Shown here piece after piece: positions 17,004-26,854 of a stretch of DNA of 37,599 bases. Position numbers and translations under genes: made by a program. The number at the start of each line of letters is the position of its first letter. Position 1 is the stretch's first letter. This DNA is from an uncultured SAR86 cluster bacterium (GTDB taxonomy: Bacteria > Pseudomonadota > Gammaproteobacteria > Magnimaribacterales > D2472): NCBI GenBank assembly GCA_902541365.1, contig CACBQK010000001.1:1-37599 (forward strand). The letters run 5' to 3'. Under the pieces are notes generated by a model. That model was given only the letters and a program-made list of their open reading frames with translations. It was not told where the DNA came from and did not search any database.

Positions 17004-19391
17004 TTAGTGTTTGCTAACAGTTTTTGCCGATTTTTTTGATTTAGATTTAAAGCTTGAGGATTTATTAATTGCTTTTGGTTGCGACTCAAGTGAATGCAAT
17101 ATTACTTCATCAATCCATTCGACTGGAATTATTTCAAGTTTGTCAGTTATCACATCAGGAATTTCTTTTAAATCAGCCTTATTGTCTAAAGGTATAATAA
17201 CTTTTTTTATGCCGCCACGCTTTGCTGCTAGCAATTTTTCTTTTAAACCGCCAATTTTCAAGACTTGACCTCGCAATGTTATTTCACCAGTCATGGCAAC
17301 ATCTGATCTTACTGGAATTTCTGTAAAAGCAGATATCAGTGCAGTTGTCATACCAACTCCAGCACTTGGTCCATCTTTCGGAGTAGCTCCCTCAGGAACA
17401 TGTATATGTGTATCAAACTTTTCGTAAAAGTCTTTCTTAATGCCCAGTGAGTCTGATCTTGATCTTACAACTGTTAAAGCTGCTTGAATTGATTCTTGCA
17501 TTACTTCGCCTAATGAGCCAGTTTTAATTGTTTTACCTTTACCAGAGACTTTTGATGCTTCAATGGTAAGAAGTTCGCCACCAACCTCAGTCCAAGCTAG
17601 TCCACAAACTTGACCAATAGTATTTGAAGACTCAGCTTCTCCAAACTTAAATTTTCTAACTCCAGAGTATTTTTCTAAGATTTTAGAATCTATTTTTGTT
17701 GCTGTTTTCTTTTTAGATAGCAGTCGTTCTTTAACAACCTTTCTTAAAATCTTTGAGATTTGCCTTTCAAGACCTCTGACACCAGCTTCCCGCGTGTAAT
17801 ACCTTATTAGATCTAAAAGGACATTTTTATTTAAATTCAGTTCTTTATCTTCAAGCCCATTTCTTTCAAGCTGTTTAGGAAGAAGATAATTCTGAGCAAT
17901 TTGCAATTTCTCATCTTCAATGTATCCAGGAATTCTAATAATTTCCATTCTATCTAAAAGTGGTCCAGGAATATTTAAACTGTTAGCCGTGCATACAAAC
18001 ATCACTTCTGATAAATCATAATCTACCTCGAGATAATGATCGCTGAATGATGTATTTTGCTCAGGATCTAAAACCTCCAATAGTGCAGAGGCTGGATCTC
18101 CTCTATGATCCATACCAATTTTATCTACTTCATCCAATAAGAATAGAGGATTTTTTACACCAACCTTTGTTAGTTTTTGGATTATTTTTCCTGGCATAGA
18201 GCCAATGTATGTTCTTCTATGACCTCTTATTTCAGCCTCGTCTCTTACACCACCAAGAGACATTCTTATAAATTTCCTATTAGTGGCTCTTGCTATAGAT
18301 TCTCCAAGAGATGTTTTACCTACACCGGGAGGACCTACAAGACATAAAACTGGAGCTTTAAGATTTTTCACTCTTTTTTGAACTGCAAGGTACTCTAAAA
18401 TTCTATCTTTTACTTCTTCAAGCCCGTAATGATCATCATTAAGGGTTTCTAGAGCAGCCTTGATATCTGATTTAACTTTTCCTCTTTTTTTCCATGGAAC
18501 GTCAATTAAACACTCAAGATAAGAGCGAACTACCGAAGCTTCAGCAGAAGTTGGAGACATCATTTTAAATTTTGAGAACTCACTCTTTGCTTTTTTCATT
18601 GCTTCTTTTGACATCCCAGAATTTTCAATTTTATTTTTTAATACCTCAAACTCATCTCCCTCTTCTCCCATCTCACCAAGCTCTTTTTGGGCAGCTTTGA
18701 TCTTTTCATTTAGGTAGTATTCTCTCTGAGATTTTTCCATCTGCTTCTTAACTCTTGACCTTATTCTTTTTTCAACATCTATAACATCAAGTTGAGACTC
18801 TATAAATGTAAGAATACTTTCTGATCTTTTTTGAAGATCAAAGATTTCTAAAATTTCTTGTTTCTGAGAAGTATCTATATTTAAGTGATTTACTATGTTA
18901 TCAATAAGCTTTGAAAGATCATCTATGGCGTCAATTGTAGATAAAATCTCAGGGGGAATTTTTTTTGTAGATGAAACATAATCATTGAACTTTGTTTTGA
19001 TAAATCTTACAAGATTCATTGAATCGGAAACTTTGATAACATCATCATCAATTTCTGTTACTGCTGCTTTAGTTAAACCTTTAGAATCAGAGATCTTATT
19101 AATTTTGCATCTCTTGGCCCCTTCAACTAAAACTTTCATTGTGCCATCAGGCAGTTTGATGAGTTGGAGTAAGTTACTTACAGTTCCAAAGTGATATATA
19201 TCTTTAAAAGTTGGGTCTTCGTTTGAAGCATCTTTTTGAGCAACTAAAACAAGTTTCTTATCAGAAGCCATAGCCGAATTTAAAGCTTCTATCGATTTTG
19301 ATCTTCCAACAAATAATGTTGTGACAATTCCAGGAAAGACAACAACATCTCTTAATGGAATAATTGGATAATCTTTTGTGATTTTAACCAT
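17004..19391 (-). CDS. lon: ATP-dependent protease Lon
   Basis: This 795-residue AAA+ protease degrades damaged and regulatory proteins. The N-terminal LON substrate domain (PIIPLRDVVVFPG at 9-21) is followed by a coiled-coil region and the AAA+ module with Walker A GPPGVGKT (353-360) and Walker B FLLDEVDKIG (417-426). The C-terminal protease domain has Ser676 in PKDGPSAG and Lys719 in GGLKEKLLAAKRGG, spaced as in E. coli (679/722). The last 20 residues form a Ser/Lys-rich tail. It lies 34 bases after clpX; the gap is AT-rich without a ribosome-binding site. Order clpX-lon-hupB matches E. coli. Confidence 0.98.
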   Translation of the reverse strand: MVKITKDYPIIPLRDVVVFPGIVTTLFVGRSKSIEALNSAMASDKKLVLVAQKDASNEDPTFKDIYHFGTVSNLLQLIKLPDGTMKVLVEGAKRCKINKISDSKGLTKAAVTEIDDDVIKVSDSMNLVRFIKTKFNDYVSSTKKIPPEILSTIDAIDDLSKLIDNIVNHLNIDTSQKQEILEIFDLQKRSESILTFIESQLDVIDVEKRIRSRVKKQMEKSQREYYLNEKIKAAQKELGEMGEEGDEFEVLKNKIENSGMSKEAMKKAKSEFSKFKMMSPTSAEASVVRSYLECLIDVPWKKRGKVKSDIKAALETLNDDHYGLEEVKDRILEYLAVQKRVKNLKAPVLCLVGPPGVGKTSLGESIARATNRKFIRMSLGGVRDEAEIRGHRRTYIGSMPGKIIQKLTKVGVKNPLFLLDEVDKIGMDHRGDPASALLEVLDPEQNTSFSDHYLEVDYDLSEVMFVCTANSLNIPGPLLDRMEIIRIPGYIEDEKLQIAQNYLLPKQLERNGLEDKELNLNKNVLLDLIRYYTREAGVRGLERQISKILRKVVKERLLSKKKTATKIDSKILEKYSGVRKFKFGEAESSNTIGQVCGLAWTEVGGELLTIEASKVSGKGKTIKTGSLGEVMQESIQAALTVVRSRSDSLGIKKDFYEKFDTHIHVPEGATPKDGPSAGVGMTTALISAFTEIPVRSDVAMTGEITLRGQVLKIGGLKEKLLAAKRGGIKKVIIPLDNKADLKEIPDVITDKLEIIPVEWIDEVILHSLESQPKAINKSSSFKSKSKKSAKTVSKH

Positions 19392-19425
19392 TATTTATAT
19401 TTAAGGACTAATTAATAATTATCAA

Positions 19426-20676
19426 TTAGCTTGCAGAGGATTTCTTTTTTGGTGTTTTAAAGACTTTTATGGGCTCTGAGCCATTATCAGCAGAGTTCTC
19501 ATCGATGATAACTTTTTCTAAGTCTTCGTTGGGTAACTCAAACATTACATCCATGAGTATATCTTCAAGTATAGACCTTAAGCCTCTAGCTCCAGTTTTT
19601 CTAGCGATAGCTCTTTGTGCAATACTTTTTAGAGCTTCTTCTCTAAAGCTGAGATCTACTGAATCTATTTCAAATAAATATTTATATTGATTTACCAGCG
19701 CATTTTTAGGCTCTTGAAGAATTCTAACAAGGGCATCTTCATCTAATTCATGCAGGGTGCTAATAACAGGAAGTCTTCCTACAAATTCAGGAATTAATCC
19801 AAATTTTACTAAATCCTCAGGTTCAACATTATCAATATTCATTTTAACTTCTTCTTTATCATTAGTAGCATTTACTTCAGCAGAAAATCCAATTCCAGTT
19901 TTATCAGTTCTATCCCTAATAACTTTATCAAGACCAGAAAAAGCTCCACCACAAATAAATAGAATATTTGATGTATCAACTTGAATAAATTCTTGCTGCG
20001 GATGCTTTCTCCCTCCCTGAGGTGGAATTGAAGCAATTGTTCCTTCAATAAGCTTTAAAAGAGCTTGCTGAACTCCTTCACCTGAAACATCTCTTGTGAT
20101 GGAAGGATTATCAGTTTTACGAGCAATCTTATCTATTTCATCGATGTAAACAATACCAAGCTGAGCTTTCTCAGGGTCATATTCACATTTTTGAAGAAGC
20201 TTTTGGATAATGTTTTCAACATCCTCACCAACATAACCAGCTTCTGTTAGGGTTGTAGCATCAGCAATCGTGAAAGGTACATTTAATATTTTTGCAAGTG
20301 TTTGAGCTAAAAGAGTTTTTCCACTTCCTGTTGGTCCCAATAAAAGTACATTACTTTTTTGAAGTTCAACATCATCTGCTTTTGAATTTTTTAATCTTTT
20401 GTAATGGTTATAAACAGCAACTGAAAGAACTTTCTTTGCTTTATCCTGACCAATGACATAATCATCAAGTTTTTGATATATCTCTATAGGTGATAGAAGA
20501 GTATGCTCGCTATCTGATTCCTCATGCTTTACTTCTTCTTCTATTATGTCATTACATAAGTCAACACATTCGTTACAAATGTAGACACTAGGACCAGCAA
20601 TTAGCTTTTTTACTTCATCTTGATTCTTTCCGCAAAAGGAACAATGTAGTTTTTTTTGTTCTTTAGTATCAGTCAT
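19426..20676 (-). CDS. clpX: ClpXP unfoldase ClpX
   Basis: This 416-residue AAA+ unfoldase feeds substrates into ClpP. The N-terminal zinc-binding domain has Cys12, Cys15, Cys34 and Cys37 (CSFC ... CNEC). Walker A is GPTGSGKT at 114-121, Walker B is VYIDEIDKI, and the C-terminal domain includes the conserved [12 protein letters not shown] sensor-2 region. The start codon overlaps the clpP stop by one base (TAATG), so translation is likely coupled. The C-terminal tail (KKKSSAS) is short and basic. Confidence 0.98.
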   Translation of the reverse strand: MTDTKEQKKLHCSFCGKNQDEVKKLIAGPSVYICNECVDLCNDIIEEEVKHEESDSEHTLLSPIEIYQKLDDYVIGQDKAKKVLSVAVYNHYKRLKNSKADDVELQKSNVLLLGPTGSGKTLLAQTLAKILNVPFTIADATTLTEAGYVGEDVENIIQKLLQKCEYDPEKAQLGIVYIDEIDKIARKTDNPSITRDVSGEGVQQALLKLIEGTIASIPPQGGRKHPQQEFIQVDTSNILFICGGAFSGLDKVIRDRTDKTGIGFSAEVNATNDKEEVKMNIDNVEPEDLVKFGLIPEFVGRLPVISTLHELDEDALVRILQEPKNALVNQYKYLFEIDSVDLSFREEALKSIAQRAIARKTGARGLRSILEDILMDVMFELPNEDLEKVIIDENSADNGSEPIKVFKTPKKKSSAS

Positions 20677-21275
20677 TAGCTTCTTTCTTCTAATATATCG
20701 TCAATGATTCCATATTTTTTTGCTTCCTCAGCATTAAGGAAGTTATCTCTATCAGTGTCTTTTTCAACTGTCTTTAAATTCTTTCCGGTATGCTTTGATA
20801 AAATTTCGTTAACTTTTTTCTTCATTAGCAATATTTCTTGAGCATGAATCTCAATATCTGAAGCTTGGCCTTGGAAACCTCCAAGTGGCTGATGGATCAT
20901 TATTCTTGAATTAGGTAAAGCAAATCGCTTCCCCTTTCCACCACCAGCAAGAAGCAATGCTCCCATTGAGGCAGCTTGCCCAATACATAAAGTAGATATA
21001 GACGGAGATACAAACTGCATCGTGTCATAAATTGCTAAACCAGATGATATGACGCCGCCTGGTGAGTTAATGTAAATGCTGATGTCTTTCTTGGGATTTT
21101 CTGATTCTAGAAATAATAATTGAGCAACTACAAGATTTGAGACTTGATCATTTATGGGTCCGGTTAGGAAAATAACTCGCTCTTTTAATAGCCTTGAATA
21201 TATATCAAAAGCACGCTCACCTCTGGCAGTTTGCTCAACTACCATAGGTATTAAAGTTGAATTATGTTCTTCCAT
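20676..21275 (-). CDS. clpP: ClpP protease subunit
   Basis: This 199-residue serine protease forms the chamber of ClpXP. The catalytic triad is Ser103 ([12 protein letters not shown]), His128 ([11 protein letters not shown]) and Asp177 (DRDNFL). The oxyanion-type segment INSPGG is at about 69-74. Length and motif spacing match the E. coli mature protein with only a short N-terminal extension. It shares one base with the tig stop upstream and one with the clpX start downstream (TAATG at both junctions), pointing to tight translational coupling of tig-clpP-clpX. Confidence 0.98.
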   Translation of the reverse strand: MEEHNSTLIPMVVEQTARGERAFDIYSRLLKERVIFLTGPINDQVSNLVVAQLLFLESENPKKDISIYINSPGGVISSGLAIYDTMQFVSPSISTLCIGQAASMGALLLAGGGKGKRFALPNSRIMIHQPLGGFQGQASDIEIHAQEILLMKKKVNEILSKHTGKNLKTVEKDTDRDNFLNAEEAKKYGIIDDILEERS

Positions 21276-22576
21276 TAGTATTTCGATAAATCCTTAAAAT
21301 TAATAACCTTATCTCTTGATTTAAGATCATTATCTAATTTTTCAACCAACTGATTCTCAAGAACTATCATTCTATATTGATCCATCTGATTAGGTTGATT
21401 ATATACCCATGTCTCAAATTGTTTAGGATCTTTATATCTTTTTGCCTCTTCCTCTATAAATTCTTTAAGATCATCTTGATTCACTTTTAAATCATAGTGA
21501 TTTAATAAAGCAGTAAATAAAAGATCAAGTTTAACTCTCTTTTCAGCATTTTCTTTAAAAGTATCGAGAGGAAAAAGGTCATTATCACTCTCCTCTTCAG
21601 GATTTCTTCCTATTCTAGAGAGTGCTTCTTTTCTCATTAGCTCTGATTGCTCTTTGATAGTGCATTGAGGTGCAGAAAATTTATTAATTTTTAAAAGAAG
21701 CTCATACATAGAATCTTTTGTTAGAGCTTTTTCTTGAGTCACAGACTCGTTCTCCATTCTCTTTTTAATCTCATCACGAAATTCTTTTTCGTTCTTAACT
21801 TCCATAGCAAGCTTCTCATAGAGATCCTTATTTATTTTTGATGGGACGTTTTCTTGGACTTCTTTTAAATTTATTTTGAAGACTGCCTCTTTCCCTGCTA
21901 AATCCTTTTTAAAATAGTCATCAGGAAAGTTTGTCTTAATTTCAAAATCAGAATTAATCTTTTTATTGATTAGTTGATCTTCAAAGCCTGGGATCATAGA
22001 TTTAGATCCAATTACTAATTTAAAGTCTTTGGCTGTATTTCCATCAAAGGGCTCACCTTCAATAGTGCCCTCAAAATCAATAATTACTTGGTCGTTTTCA
22101 GCTGAATTTCTATCAACTTTTTCCCAATCACCGTACCTCTCTAAGATATCCTGGATAGCGTGATCGATATCTTCATCGAGAATATTAATTTTATGTTTTT
22201 CAAAAGTTTTCCAACTACTCACTTTTGGCTTAATGTCAGGAAAAACTTCAAATACAGCATTGTATTTAATGCCTTTATCAGGATTATCCTCGACCATTGA
22301 GATAGTTGGAGTATTCGCAGGCCTTATTTTTTTTTCAGCAATTTCTTTTGGGTATGAATCTTGAATAAGATCATTTAAGACCTCTGCATGAACTGATCCT
22401 CCATATCTTTGTTCAATAACATCATTAGGGACTTTGCCCTTTCTAAATCCATCAAGTTTTACATTTTTTTTAAGGTTTGAAATCTTTTCATTGAATTTTG
22501 ATTGGTATAAATCTTTTTCGATTGAAACTGTAAGACTTCTTTCCAGGTCTTTAAGTTTTTTTAAACTGCTTGTCAT
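21275..22576 (-). CDS. tig: trigger factor
   Basis: This 433-residue ribosome-associated chaperone binds nascent chains at the exit tunnel. The ribosome-docking signature appears as [17 protein letters not shown] near residue 45. A FKBP-like PPIase domain follows (about 150-240; [18 protein letters not shown]) and then the long helical C-terminal domain. The open frame extends 20 codons further, but that part lies over tRNA-His, so I start at ATG 22576, which has AAGGGA (22588-22583) 6 bases upstream. The ATG is only 17 bases from the 3' CCA of tRNA-His on the same strand, and the two are probably one transcript. clpP follows with a one-base overlap. Confidence 0.95.
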   Translation of the reverse strand: MTSSLKKLKDLERSLTVSIEKDLYQSKFNEKISNLKKNVKLDGFRKGKVPNDVIEQRYGGSVHAEVLNDLIQDSYPKEIAEKKIRPANTPTISMVEDNPDKGIKYNAVFEVFPDIKPKVSSWKTFEKHKINILDEDIDHAIQDILERYGDWEKVDRNSAENDQVIIDFEGTIEGEPFDGNTAKDFKLVIGSKSMIPGFEDQLINKKINSDFEIKTNFPDDYFKKDLAGKEAVFKINLKEVQENVPSKINKDLYEKLAMEVKNEKEFRDEIKKRMENESVTQEKALTKDSMYELLLKINKFSAPQCTIKEQSELMRKEALSRIGRNPEEESDNDLFPLDTFKENAEKRVKLDLLFTALLNHYDLKVNQDDLKEFIEEEAKRYKDPKQFETWVYNQPNQMDQYRMIVLENQLVEKLDNDLKSRDKVINFKDLSKY

Positions 22577-22593
22577 TTTTAATCCCTTATTAA

Positions 22594-22671
22594 TGGGGCG
22601 AGCGATGGGGTTCGAACCCACGGCCTCCGGAGCCACAATCCAGCGCTCTAACCAACTGAGCTACGCCCGCC
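22594..22671 (-). tRNA. tRNA-His (anticodon GTG)
   Basis: The minus strand folds as a complete cloverleaf. The acceptor arm pairs eight bases, GGCGGGCG with CGCTCGCC, including the extra G-1:C73 pair that identifies tRNA-His. The anticodon stem CTGGA/TCCGG encloses loop TTGTGGC, anticodon GTG. The T-arm contains GGGTTCGAACCCC. The 3' CCA is encoded (22596-22594). tig follows on the same strand after 17 bases. Confidence 0.97.
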
Positions 22672-22682
22672 GCGAACTAAGT

Positions 22683-22688
22683 ATTATA
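22683..22688 (-). promoter_or_regulatory. -10 box for the tRNA-His/tig unit
   Basis: TATAAT on the minus strand lies 11 bases before the tRNA-His 5' end, placing the start about 4 to 5 bases ahead of the tRNA. The self-complementary ATTATAAT also offers a -10 box on the plus strand for the divergent dehydrogenase gene. No good -35 hexamer is visible for either direction. Confidence 0.4.
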
Positions 22689-22738
22689 ATGATACATTGA
22701 TAAAAAAATAGTAAAATTTGTTTGGGAGAATAAATTAA

Positions 22739-24154
22739 ATGGCCAATAATGGTTCAAAATATTCATTTTGGGAAAGCACACAATCCATTATTGATGAGTC
22801 CCTCTCCTATACTAAAATCCCAACTAACCTAGCTGATCAAATTAAAACTTGTAACTCGACCTATACAGTAAGGTTTGGTGTGCAGTTAGGAAAAAAAATT
22901 CATAATTTTGTTGGGTGGAGATCGGTCCACTCAGACCATATCATGCCTGCAAAGGGAGGAATTAGATACTCAATAGATGCTAACCAGGATGAGGTTGAAT
23001 CTATGGCAGCTTTAATGTCTTATAAATGTGCAATTGTTGATGTTCCATTCTCTGGCTCCAAAGGAGCTTTGAAAATTGATCCTAAAAAATTTGAACGAGG
23101 AGAAATGGCAAGAATTACAAGAAGATTTGCGCAAGAACTCATTAAAAGAGATCTTATTAATCCAAGTCAAAATGTCCCAGCACCAGATTTAGGAACTTCT
23201 GAAAGAGAAATGGCATGGATTGCAGACGAATATCAAAAGTTACATCCCAATGATATTAACGGCAAAGCATGTGTTACAGGGAAGCCTCTTCATAAAAAGG
23301 GAATAGCTGGAAGAAATGAAGCAACCGGAAGAGGAGTTCAATTTGGTCTTCGCGAGTTTTTTGGAGATAAAAAGCTTCTTGATACAAAAAAAATTGAAAC
23401 TGGTCTTGAGGGGAAGACTGTTATTGTTCAAGGTCTTGGTAAAGTTGGGTATCATGCTGCGAAATGTCTTTCAGAAGATGATGGATGTAAAATAATTTCA
23501 ATTGTCGAAAAAAGTGGCTCTCTCTTCAATGAGGAAGGTCTTCCAGTAAAAAAAGTTAAGAAATGGCTTGATGAAGGTAAAACTCTAAAAAGATGCCCCT
23601 ATGGAAAGTTTTTTAGCAACTCAGCAAAGGAGCTTGAAAGAGAGTGTGACATTTTAATTCCAGCAGCTGTTGAAAATGTTATTAATCAAAAAAATGCTCA
23701 AAATATTAAAGCTAAAGTAGTAGCTGAAGCAGCAAATGGCCCTGTTACATTCAAAGGAGACAAGATTTTAAATAAAAATGGAGTTTTAGTTATTCCCGAT
23801 GTATATCTTAATGCAGGTGGGGTAGTTGTAAGTTATTTTGAGTGGGTTAGAAATATTTCTCAAATGAGATTTGGCAGACTTGAGAAAAGAAGAGATGAGG
23901 CTCAAATTGATCAATTTATAAAAGTTGTTGAAAAAATGACTAATCAGAAGATGTCTAAAGTAGATAAATTAAAGCTATTTGATGGAGTTGATGAAATTGA
24001 TCTTATTAGATCAGGACTCAATGACATGATGGTAGATGCTTATCAAAATATCAGGGGACAGATGCTCAGAAGCAAATTGCCAAATTTAAAAATAGCTTCT
24101 TTTAAACTTGCTCTAGAAAAGATAGCTGGAGCTTACGATACTATTGCTCTCTAG
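22739..24154 (+). CDS. Glu/Leu/Phe/Val dehydrogenase family protein, probably glutamate dehydrogenase
   Basis: This 471-residue enzyme belongs to the Glu/Leu/Phe/Val dehydrogenase family, which interconverts glutamate and 2-oxoglutarate plus ammonia. Substrate and catalytic residues are visible: MPAKGGIRY (Lys72), MSYKCAIVDVPFSGSKGAL (Lys96, Lys108) and NVPAPDLGTSEREMAWI (the catalytic Asp). The Rossmann domain has VIVQGLGKVGYHAAK near 235-250, and the strand-end acidic residue in IVEKSGS leans toward NAD, though cofactor choice is uncertain. The start has a ribosome-binding site GGGAGA (22724-22729) 9 bases upstream. It stands alone between divergent tRNA-His and a convergent GST gene 21 bases away. 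Confidence 0.9.
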   Translation: MANNGSKYSFWESTQSIIDESLSYTKIPTNLADQIKTCNSTYTVRFGVQLGKKIHNFVGWRSVHSDHIMPAKGGIRYSIDANQDEVESMAALMSYKCAIVDVPFSGSKGALKIDPKKFERGEMARITRRFAQELIKRDLINPSQNVPAPDLGTSEREMAWIADEYQKLHPNDINGKACVTGKPLHKKGIAGRNEATGRGVQFGLREFFGDKKLLDTKKIETGLEGKTVIVQGLGKVGYHAAKCLSEDDGCKIISIVEKSGSLFNEEGLPVKKVKKWLDEGKTLKRCPYGKFFSNSAKELERECDILIPAAVENVINQKNAQNIKAKVVAEAANGPVTFKGDKILNKNGVLVIPDVYLNAGGVVVSYFEWVRNISQMRFGRLEKRRDEAQIDQFIKVVEKMTNQKMSKVDKLKLFDGVDEIDLIRSGLNDMMVDAYQNIRGQMLRSKLPNLKIASFKLALEKIAGAYDTIAL

Positions 24155-24175
24155 ACCAACAATTACTTATTAATA

Positions 24176-24823
24176 TTATGTTGATGGAAAGTAGACAGGC
24201 TTTGCTCCTAATTCCCACTCATCATAATTAAACATTATCTTTTTAAATTCTTCTGAATCTAAATAATTGTTTAAAATCTTTTTAATTCTGCTTATCTCTT
24301 CAAGCGAATCAAACCATTCAGGATTTGCAATTCTGAACTGACGAATGAAAGGTAAAATTGAGATATCCAGTTTGTTTAAATTTTCTCCAAAGATCCATTT
24401 TTCATTTGAAGCTATGGCCTCAAGATCAACTAATATCTTTAAACACTCAGCTCTGTGAAAATTCGAATCTGTATTCTTATATCTTGTTGCATATTTATAT
24501 CTGTCTAAGTGATGTTTAAACTCATCATCAAATTTTTTAATTAATGATTCTGTTAAATCTATTTGATCTGATTCCAAATTGTCATTAAAAATATTACTCT
24601 CTTCAATAACCCAATTTACAATATCACAGCTTTCATCAATAACTTTATCTTCCAAAATAAGGATTGGAACAGTGCCTTTTGGTGATACCTCCAACATCTG
24701 TTCTGGTTTATTGCTCAACCTGATTTCTCTTAATTCACATTTTATTTCAGCCAGATGCAAAGCCATTCTTGCCCTCATAGCATAAGGACATCTTTTAAAT
24801 GAGTATAAAATTGGATGACACAT
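24176..24823 (-). CDS. glutathione S-transferase-like protein
   Basis: This 215-residue protein has a thioredoxin-fold N-terminal domain with RCPYAMRARMAL near residue 11, followed by a SPKGTVPILIL segment carrying the cis-proline and DESCDIVNWV for the glutathione-binding end. The C-terminal half is helical as in the GST family. The open frame runs 22 codons further upstream over trhO, but ATG 24823 lies 4 bases after the trhO stop and gives the usual short family N-terminus (MCHPILYSFKRCPYAM). The Cys in CPYAMR, without a second cysteine, suggests glutaredoxin-like monothiol chemistry. The true substrate is unknown. It is probably co-transcribed with trhO. Confidence 0.85.
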   Translation of the reverse strand: MCHPILYSFKRCPYAMRARMALHLAEIKCELREIRLSNKPEQMLEVSPKGTVPILILEDKVIDESCDIVNWVIEESNIFNDNLESDQIDLTESLIKKFDDEFKHHLDRYKYATRYKNTDSNFHRAECLKILVDLEAIASNEKWIFGENLNKLDISILPFIRQFRIANPEWFDSLEEISRIKKILNNYLDSEEFKKIMFNYDEWELGAKPVYFPST

Positions 24824-24827
24824 ATGG

Positions 24828-25760
24828 TTAATTGAAAACTTCTTCTTTTGGTCCGATATGCTTCTGATTTCTTTGTTTTGCCAGGTCAACTTGCTTTTGT
24901 CTACTCATATATCTAGATTTTTGCTCTTCTGTAGTTTGGTCATAACAATTTGGGCATGAAACTCCTCGAATATATTTTTGAGAAGTTTTATCTGTTTCGG
25001 TTATGGGCATCCTACATCCATGACACATATCATAATCCCCAACAGATAAATCATGTTTAACTGAGACTCTGTCATCAAAAACAAAGCATTCTCCATTCCA
25101 AAGAGATTTTTCTTTCGAAACTGATTCAAAATATTTTAAGATGCCACCTTTAAGATGATAAACCTTCTCAAATCCTTCATTTTTCATTAATGATGAGGCC
25201 TTTTCACATCTAATACCTCCGGTGCAAAACATAGCAACTTTTTTATTTTTTTTATCCTCTTGAGTGAAATCCTGATCTTTTAGCCATTTCGGGAAGTCTC
25301 TAAATTTTTGTGTATTTGGATTAATCGAATCTTTAAATGAGCCTATAGAATATTCATAATCATTTCTTGTATCAATAAGAAGAATGTTTTCTTCTTCTAA
25401 AAGCGAATTCCAGTCTTCAGGATCAACATACTCACCTACAATTTTTGTAGGATCTATAGATTTATCACCAATAGTAACTATTTCCTGCTTTAATTTTATT
25501 TTTAACCTTATAAAAGGATTCTTTTTGGAGTCTGAAAATTTTATATCTAAATCATTAAAGCCCTTTAGATTTTTTAGGTAAAATAAGGCTTTATTGAGAT
25601 GTTTTTCATTTTTAGCAGCTATTGTCCCATTAATGCCCTCACTTCCTACTAAAATTGTCCCATAGATAGAAAGCTTTTTTAGAATCTTCTTTAAATAAAT
25701 CTGAACTTCTAATGGATTATCAATTTCAGTGAACTTATATAAGGCTGCTACTTTAAACAT
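24828..25760 (-). CDS. trhO: tRNA uridine(34) hydroxylase TrhO (rhodanese family, UPF0176)
   Basis: This 310-residue protein matches the YceA/TrhO family, which makes 5-hydroxyuridine at position 34 of certain tRNAs, the first step to cmo5U. An N-terminal acylphosphatase-like domain (GSEGINGTIAA near 40) is followed by a rhodanese domain with the active-site signature FCTGGIRCEKA. A C-terminal cysteine-rich end follows (CHGCRMPI and SCPNCYD). I start at ATG 25760; the frame extends to TTG 25766 but MFKVAALYKF is the natural start. The ATG is 20 bases from the CCA end of tRNA-Arg, with tRNA-Pro(UGG) just before. tRNA-Pro(UGG) is a known type of substrate for this modification, so gene and substrate share a transcript (inference). 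A GST-like gene follows after 4 bases. Confidence 0.92.
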   Translation of the reverse strand: MFKVAALYKFTEIDNPLEVQIYLKKILKKLSIYGTILVGSEGINGTIAAKNEKHLNKALFYLKNLKGFNDLDIKFSDSKKNPFIRLKIKLKQEIVTIGDKSIDPTKIVGEYVDPEDWNSLLEEENILLIDTRNDYEYSIGSFKDSINPNTQKFRDFPKWLKDQDFTQEDKKNKKVAMFCTGGIRCEKASSLMKNEGFEKVYHLKGGILKYFESVSKEKSLWNGECFVFDDRVSVKHDLSVGDYDMCHGCRMPITETDKTSQKYIRGVSCPNCYDQTTEEQKSRYMSRQKQVDLAKQRNQKHIGPKEEVFN

Positions 25761-25780
25761 GATCAAATTTAAGCAAAAAA

Positions 25781-25857
<77 letters not shown>

Positions 25858-25858
25858 T

Positions 25859-25935
25859 TGGTCGGGGTAGTAGGATTTGAACCTACGACCACTCGCTCCC
25901 AAAGCGAGTGCGCTACCAGACTGCGCTATACCCCG
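25859..25935 (-). tRNA. tRNA-Pro (anticodon TGG)
   Basis: Acceptor arm CGGGGTA/TACCCCG, discriminator A and encoded CCA (25861-25859). The anticodon stem CTCGC/GCGAG encloses TTTGGGA, anticodon TGG. The T-arm is GTAGGTTCAAATCCTAC. The promoter TTGATT-17-TAAGAT puts the transcript start about 3 bases ahead of the tRNA. U34 of this tRNA is an expected target of TrhO, encoded downstream. Confidence 0.97.
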
Positions 25936-25944
25936 GTGAAATGA

Positions 25945-25973
25945 ATCTTAAAGTTTTAGTGATAAATAATCAA
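25945..25973 (-). promoter_or_regulatory. promoter of the tRNA-Pro/tRNA-Arg/trhO unit
   Basis: On the minus strand TTGATT (25973-25968) and TAAGAT (25950-25945) are 17 bases apart. The predicted start near 25938 is 3 bases before the tRNA-Pro 5' end. The -35 hexamer and spacer equal those of the TonB-dependent receptor promoter. Confidence 0.6.
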
Positions 25974-26014
25974 TCTTCATTGGAATAATTATTTTAAGAT
26001 GAGAAAATATTGGA

Positions 26015-26854
26015 ATGGTGGCACAAATACTTGATGGAAAGAAACTCGCAAGTGAGTCTGAAAAAGAGATCTTGGAATCTGTATCAGTCTTAAAAGAAAA
26101 AGGAATAATTCCCACCTTGGCAACCATTCTTGTAGGCGACGATCCAGCATCTGAAACATATGTAAGAATGAAACAAGAAACTTGCAAAAGAGTTGGCATG
26201 CAATCATTAGCTATTAATTTACCTAATGAAACATCTACAGAGGAACTCCTATTGAAAATTGATGAACTGAATAATGATAAAAATATTCATGGTATTTTGT
26301 TGCAACATCCAGTCCCTAATCAAATCAATGAAAGAGAATGTTTTGAGAGGATTTCTATAGAAAAAGATGTTGATGGAGTTACATGCCTAGGTTTTGGAAG
26401 AATGTCTATGGGTCTGTCTGCATATGGATCATGCACTCCTGCAGGGATTATGAGAATTCTTGAATTTTATGATGTAAATATATCCGGAATGAATGCTGTT
26501 GTAGTTGGAAGAAGTCCTATTTTAGGAAAGCCGATGGCTATGATGCTTCTTAACAAAAATGCAACTGTAACCATTTGTCATTCTCGAACTAAGGAATTAG
26601 AGGATCATGTACGTAATGCAGATTTAGTTGTTGGTGCAGTTGGTGTTCCTAAGTTAATAAAAAAAGAATGGATCAAAAAAGGTGCTGTAGTAATCGATGC
26701 TGGTTACCATCCTGAAAAATGTGGCGATATTGATTTAGATGGAATCGAGGAAATTGCTTCCTCATATACCCCTGTACCGGGTGGTGTGGGCCCAATGACA
26801 ATTAATACTTTAATTCTGAATACTATGGAAGCTGCTAGGAAAACTCTTAACTAG
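26015..26854 (+). CDS. folD: bifunctional methylenetetrahydrofolate dehydrogenase/cyclohydrolase
   Basis: This 279-residue FolD interconverts 5,10-methylene- and 10-formyl-tetrahydrofolate. Key residues are Tyr49 and the catalytic Lys53 in [15 protein letters not shown] with the substrate-binding Asp, NADP-site [24 protein letters not shown], and the closing [16 protein letters not shown]. One signature differs from the common form: the usual QLPLP loop reads QHPVP, followed by [11 protein letters not shown], marking a FolD subgroup. The start ATG has only a weak GGA upstream, in the region shared with the divergent tRNA-Pro promoter. The stop overlaps the convergent DUF4389 gene by 8 bases. 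Confidence 0.96.
   Translation: MVAQILDGKKLASESEKEILESVSVLKEKGIIPTLATILVGDDPASETYVRMKQETCKRVGMQSLAINLPNETSTEELLLKIDELNNDKNIHGILLQHPVPNQINERECFERISIEKDVDGVTCLGFGRMSMGLSAYGSCTPAGIMRILEFYDVNISGMNAVVVGRSPILGKPMAMMLLNKNATVTICHSRTKELEDHVRNADLVVGAVGVPKLIKKEWIKKGAVVIDAGYHPEKCGDIDLDGIEEIASSYTPVPGGVGPMTINTLILNTMEAARKTLN

Noticed and set aside
22577-22636. A 20-codon N-terminal extension of trigger factor
   Set aside because: It lies over the linker and tRNA-His; ATG 22576 has a ribosome-binding site and gives the standard N-terminus.
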